DNA of 64,000 nt from Anaerolineae bacterium. Lineage in GTDB: Bacteria > Chloroflexota > Anaerolineae > Aggregatilineales > Phototrophicaceae. The notes beneath the pieces were generated by a model that had not been told where the DNA came from, did no database searches, and was given only the letters and a program-made list of their open reading frames with translations. Where the stretch lies: NCBI GenBank assembly GCA_025055175.1, contig JANWYT010000015.1, forward strand, positions 82,891 to 146,890. The letters are read 5' to 3'. Positions 60,490 through 64,000 of this stretch are shown here, piece by piece (the first letter of the stretch is position 1; the number at the start of each line of letters is the position of its first letter). A program made the position numbers and the translations under genes.

Positions 60490-61272
60490 ATGACCAAGAC
60501 GCACATCCTGAGCCTGGGCTGTCTCCTGGTGTGGCTAGCCGGCGTGAGCGCTGCTCAGTTCACGCCCCGCCCTACGCCTCAGCCCATCGCCCCCAACACG
60601 CCCATCGTCGATCCCGCCGTCACCGCCACGCTCAGTCCCAACGTCTGCCCACCCGCGCTCAACATCCCCATCGGCACAGAGATTTTCATCAAGTCCGGCG
60701 TCAACGTGCGCAACCTGCCCACCATCAACGGAGCGCTGGTGTGGAACACAGTCTACGATCAGTTCGACGCCGAAGGCAAGCCTCTCGACCCTCAGTTGCG
60801 CATTCCTGCGCGCGTGTTAGAAGGGCCGATCTGCGCCAACGGCTACCAATGGTGGCGGGTGGAGTTCACGCGCACGGCGGGCAACAATGGTTGGGTGGCA
60901 GAAGGCAGACCCGACCAGGGCTACTTCATCGTGGTGGGCGTGCGCTTGCCCACCCCCATGCCGACGCTCGACCTCACGCCGACGACCTGCGCTAACCCGC
61001 GACCGCTCCCGATTGGCGCGCGCGCCTACGTCAGCTACAACGACCGTCAGCCTAAGGCTTTGCGCGCCGAACCACGCTTGAGCGGGGCGCTGTTGGCGAC
61101 ACTGGTGGACGGCGTGCCGCTCATCATCGAAGGCGGGCCAGTGTGCAGCGACGGCCTGAACTGGTGGCAGGTGCGCGTGCTGGCCAGCCAGCCCGTCGTC
61201 GGCTGGCTGGCGGAAGGCTCGCCCTACCTGGGCTACTGGATTCGCTTGCTGCGGAACGAGTTCGCTCGCTAA
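60490..61272 (+). CDS. Secreted protein with two SH3-like domains
   Basis: 260 residues. Signal peptide ILSLGCLLVWLAGVSAAQFT, a Pro-rich segment, then two SH3b-type domains: the first from FIKSGVNVRNLPTINGALVW to NGYQWWRVEFT and GWVAEGRPDQGYF, the second from YVSYNDRQPKALRAEPRLSG to GLNWWQVRVLASQPVVGWLA, with GSPYLGYWIRL at the end. The pairing WWRV / GWVAEG is characteristic of bacterial SH3_3 domains, which bind cell-wall peptides or act as spacers. Start ATG 60490 follows GGAGAGGG by 13 bases. Converges on the next SH3 gene with 4-bp overlap. Confidence 0.85.
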   Translation: MTKTHILSLGCLLVWLAGVSAAQFTPRPTPQPIAPNTPIVDPAVTATLSPNVCPPALNIPIGTEIFIKSGVNVRNLPTINGALVWNTVYDQFDAEGKPLDPQLRIPARVLEGPICANGYQWWRVEFTRTAGNNGWVAEGRPDQGYFIVVGVRLPTPMPTLDLTPTTCANPRPLPIGARAYVSYNDRQPKALRAEPRLSGALLATLVDGVPLIIEGGPVCSDGLNWWQVRVLASQPVVGWLAEGSPYLGYWIRLLRNEFAR

Positions 61273-61796
61273 GGGCGCGGCGTCCGCGTCGGCGTCTCGC
61301 TAGGGGTGAGGGTGATGGTGGGTGGCGGCGTGAAGATGACGGGAGTCGCGGTGGGATTGAGCGGACGCAGCACATCTACGCTCATGTAGCCCTCCTCAAT
61401 ACGTCGCGTGATGGGATCGGCGTCGATCTGATACCAATCGCCTTGACGGGCCAACACGCAAACCTCGGTATTCTGCGGCAGCACGCGGATGACCTGGGCA
61501 ATGAGAGACGGCTGGCGGCGCATATTGGCCGACTGGGCGCTGACACGGAACATCTGACACTCTGGCACAGGAGTAGCACTGGGGCGCGGCGTGGCGCTGG
61601 GAGTGCGGCGGGCGATCCGTTCTTCGGCGCGGGCGGTGCTGGCCAGTGCGGCCTGAGCAGTAGCTTCTTCGGGCGACTGACCGCCGCGCTCCATCCAGCC
61701 CAGGAAGCCCGTGTACAGATAGTAGACGGCGAAGACCAGGGCAAAGGCGATCAGCGTGACGAACCAGGCGGGTGGGCCAGTAGGTCGACGATACAT
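61269..61796 (-). CDS. Membrane-anchored protein with one SH3-like domain
   Basis: 175 residues. An N-terminal span (AWFVTLIAFALVFAVYYLYT), a charged coil and a Ser/Thr/Pro linker (TPSATPRPSATPVP), then one SH3b domain: RVSAQSANMRRQPSLIAQVI, EVCVLARQGDWYQIDADPIT, EEGYMSVDVLRPL, then again a TPTP tail. Its topology mirrors that of the convergent SH3 gene. It is encoded five bases after a receiver-domain gene, forming an operon, but no membrane signalling partner is apparent. Confidence 0.82.
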   Translation of the reverse strand: MYRRPTGPPAWFVTLIAFALVFAVYYLYTGFLGWMERGGQSPEEATAQAALASTARAEERIARRTPSATPRPSATPVPECQMFRVSAQSANMRRQPSLIAQVIRVLPQNTEVCVLARQGDWYQIDADPITRRIEEGYMSVDVLRPLNPTATPVIFTPPPTITLTPSETPTRTPRP

Positions 61797-61801
61797 CAGC
61801 G

Positions 61802-62170
61802 TCAGATGGGCAAATGCTGGCGGACAGCATCCAGCAGCTGGGCGCTAGTGAAGGGGCGCTCTAGAAAACCATCGGCGCCGCTGGCCTGCACCGTCTGGGC
61901 TACGTCCTCGCCGGCGTAGCCGCTCACCAGGATGATAGGGATGGCTTGGGTGGACGGATCGCCCTTGAGCTGGCGGCAGACCTCGTAGCCGCTCAGGTCG
62001 GGCAAGCGTACGTCCAGCAAGAGGAGGTCAGGGCGCAGTCGACGGGCCAGCTCCAGGCCCTCCGTGCCGTCGCGGGCCTGAGCCACGCGGTATTCGGCCA
62101 GCAGCAGGAAGGCTTCGATGACCTCGCGATTCATGTCGTCGTCATCGACCACCAGGATGAGGTCGGGCAT
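61802..62170 (-). CDS. Single-domain response regulator (receiver)
   Basis: 122 residues, all receiver: LILVVDDDDMNREVIEAFLL with the acidic pocket, LRPDLLLLDVRLPDLSGYEV with the phospho-acceptor Asp, IPIILVSGYAGEDVAQTVQA with the switch Ser and DGFLERPFTSAQLLDAV in which Arg stands where Lys is usual (K to R). No output domain. A kinase is not adjacent. The start ATG 62170 has AAAGG 7 bases upstream. The Lys to Arg change would weaken the phosphate-coordination step, so this could be a modified receiver. Confidence 0.87.
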   Translation of the reverse strand: MPDLILVVDDDDMNREVIEAFLLLAEYRVAQARDGTEGLELARRLRPDLLLLDVRLPDLSGYEVCRQLKGDPSTQAIPIILVSGYAGEDVAQTVQASGADGFLERPFTSAQLLDAVRQHLPI

Positions 62171-62261
62171 GGAGCAGCCTTTGGCGAAGCGACGCGGACG
62201 CAGACAAGCGTGAGGGCGGCAGGGGGCTGGTCAGCCCCCCCAACCGAGATGAATCATCGTC

Positions 62262-63515
<1,254 letters not shown>

Positions 63516-63559
63516 TCGTCATTCGCTCCTGGTTTATGCAGACAAAAAAACGCTGCCCG

Positions 63560-63568
63560 ATTATAACA
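63560..63568 (-). promoter_or_regulatory. Extended -10 promoter of icd, TGTTATAAT
   Basis: TATAAT (63565-63560) preceded by TG and one base. The -35 is poor (ACAAAG). Lies 45 bases before ATG 63515. Confidence 0.55.
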
Positions 63569-63644
63569 TGGCCTGGCAAGCGCTTTGTATGCCTGGGCGA
63601 GAGCGTTTGGAGCAGGCACGCGAAGGCTCGTGGCTTCTTTCAGG

Positions 63645-63770
63645 CCCTACTCCAAACCTCTCTTCTCAGAGCGAGGAGCTATTTCCTTTCCTTTTCCTGA
63701 AGGAGAAGGGCCAGGACGAGGGTCCTGAACAACTTGACCGCAGAGGTCGAGAGTGAATTTCGTGCGATGG
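63645..63770 (+). repeat. Dispersed intergenic repeat, copy C
   Basis: About 126 bp, in the 298-bp gap 63516-63813. It aligns with the reverse complement of 34763-34889 over its whole length, with about 70-75% shared positions by eye, and with 9869-9960 in its second half. Confidence 0.75.
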
Positions 63771-63813
63771 CCATAGGTTTGTCCACAGCACTGTTGTTCG
63801 TGACTTTGACGAC

Positions 63814-64000
63814 TCAAGGCGTCGGCACGGGCGTATCGGGCGGTGGCTCAGGCGTGGGTGGCGGCGGCAGTGGCGTGTCCGTCGGTGGCGGCGGCAGTGG
63901 CGTGTCCGTCGGTGGCGGCGGCAGTGGCGTGTTCGTCGGTGGCGGCGGCACGGGCGTGTTGGTCGGCGGCACGGGCGTGTTGGTCGGCGGCACGGGCGTG
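63814..64000 (-). CDS. Pro/Thr-rich C-terminal tail of a gene leaving the right edge (partial)
   Basis: Open at the right edge. Translated from the minus strand the visible part reads TPVPPTNTPVPPTNTPVPPP, followed by TNTPLPPPPTDTPLPPPPT repeats and the end TPEPPPDTPVPTP with stop TGA at 63814. This is a low-complexity stalk of a secreted or surface protein, typical of large Chloroflexota proteins; what lies upstream is not in the window. The DNA is a tandem repeat of 27 bp (63850-63950) and then 18 bp (63955-64000), which may vary in copy number. Confidence 0.8.
   Translation of the reverse strand, partial: TPVPPTNTPVPPTNTPVPPPPTNTPLPPPPTDTPLPPPPTDTPLPPPPTPEPPPDTPVPTP
63850..64000. repeat. 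Coding tandem repeat in the Pro/Thr-rich tail
   Basis: A 27-bp unit beginning GGTGGCGGCGGCAGTGGCGT occurs about three times, then a unit of 18 bp, GGCGGCACGGGCGTGTTG, repeats to the edge. All multiples of three, in frame with the partial gene. Confidence 0.8.

Noticed and set aside
63568..63756. 62-residue frame next to icd
   Set aside because: It runs across the dispersed repeat (copy C), with no ribosome site, so it is not a gene.

Overview
The window is about 60% GC, densely packed and free of IS elements, rRNA and tRNA genes that I can see. It looks like a free-living heterotrophic bacterium of the phylum Chloroflexota (Anaerolineae-like). That placement is an inference. It rests on the mix of Thr/Pro-rich 'TPxPP' linkers, small SH3-domain proteins, a sugar ABC operon without an ATPase gene, kinase/receiver fusions, short EF-Ts and many stand-alone metabolic genes. 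No marker gene was compared with a database.

Layout. 1-17 kb: the end of a TIR-domain gene (with a probable frameshift at the left edge), asparagine synthetase, a homocysteine methyltransferase/methylene-THF reductase fusion followed by a GT4 glycosyltransferase, then on the minus strand an orphan FtsX/MacB-type permease coupled to a GT2 glycosyltransferase. These are followed by an M20 amidohydrolase, a persulfide-dioxygenase-like/rhodanese protein with a HEAT-repeat partner, a rhomboid protease, a flippase-like protein with a DUF2304 protein, and a metallophosphoesterase. 17-31 kb: an ArsR-type regulator with a thioesterase, a KDPG/KDPGal aldolase, a split ThrE-type exporter, a CcrM-like DNA methyltransferase, Nudix and DtxR/MntR-type genes, ftsH, an FHA/zinc-ribbon plus sigma-factor operon, a proline-rich membrane protein, an AAA/R3H ATPase and a GNAT-like protein. 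31-42 kb: an FAD oxidoreductase with an AttH/CrtC-like protein, rhodanese plus an RmlC-like epimerase, a WXG100 protein with a possible EspG-like partner, rocD, and the translation cluster rpsB-tsf-pyrH. 42-64 kb: a sugar ABC operon, a Ser/Thr kinase-receiver-HTH fusion, UspA, an Fe-S membrane protein, an operon of HtrA, GNAT, mannose-6-phosphate isomerase and a methyltransferase, dipeptidase, alpha/beta hydrolase, an AAA ATPase, gamma-glutamyltransferase, two SH3 proteins, a receiver, icd, and the C-terminal tail of a Pro/Thr-rich protein leaving the right edge.

The most notable unexplained signals are these. (1) Two perfect interleaved inverted repeats (8 and 9 bp, order A-B-A'-B') form a predicted H-type pseudoknot in the leader of the persulfide-dioxygenase/rhodanese gene, with a third competing pairing; this is a candidate new structured regulatory RNA. 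(2) A two-gene WXG100/EspG-like unit has its own promoter and no visible secretion machinery. (3) A dispersed repeat of about 125 bp occurs in three intergenic regions. (4) A CcrM-like (GANTC-type) methyltransferase carries the C-terminal domain typical of cell-cycle methylases. (5) A recurring extended -10 element, TGCTAyaaT, stands in front of at least six genes.

Operons are short, many neighbours overlap by 4 bp (ATGA), and convergent genes often overlap by a few bases, so the genome is compact. Several start codons were moved downstream of the longest possible reading frame where a ribosome site, promoter or conserved N-terminus required it; this is stated in each entry.
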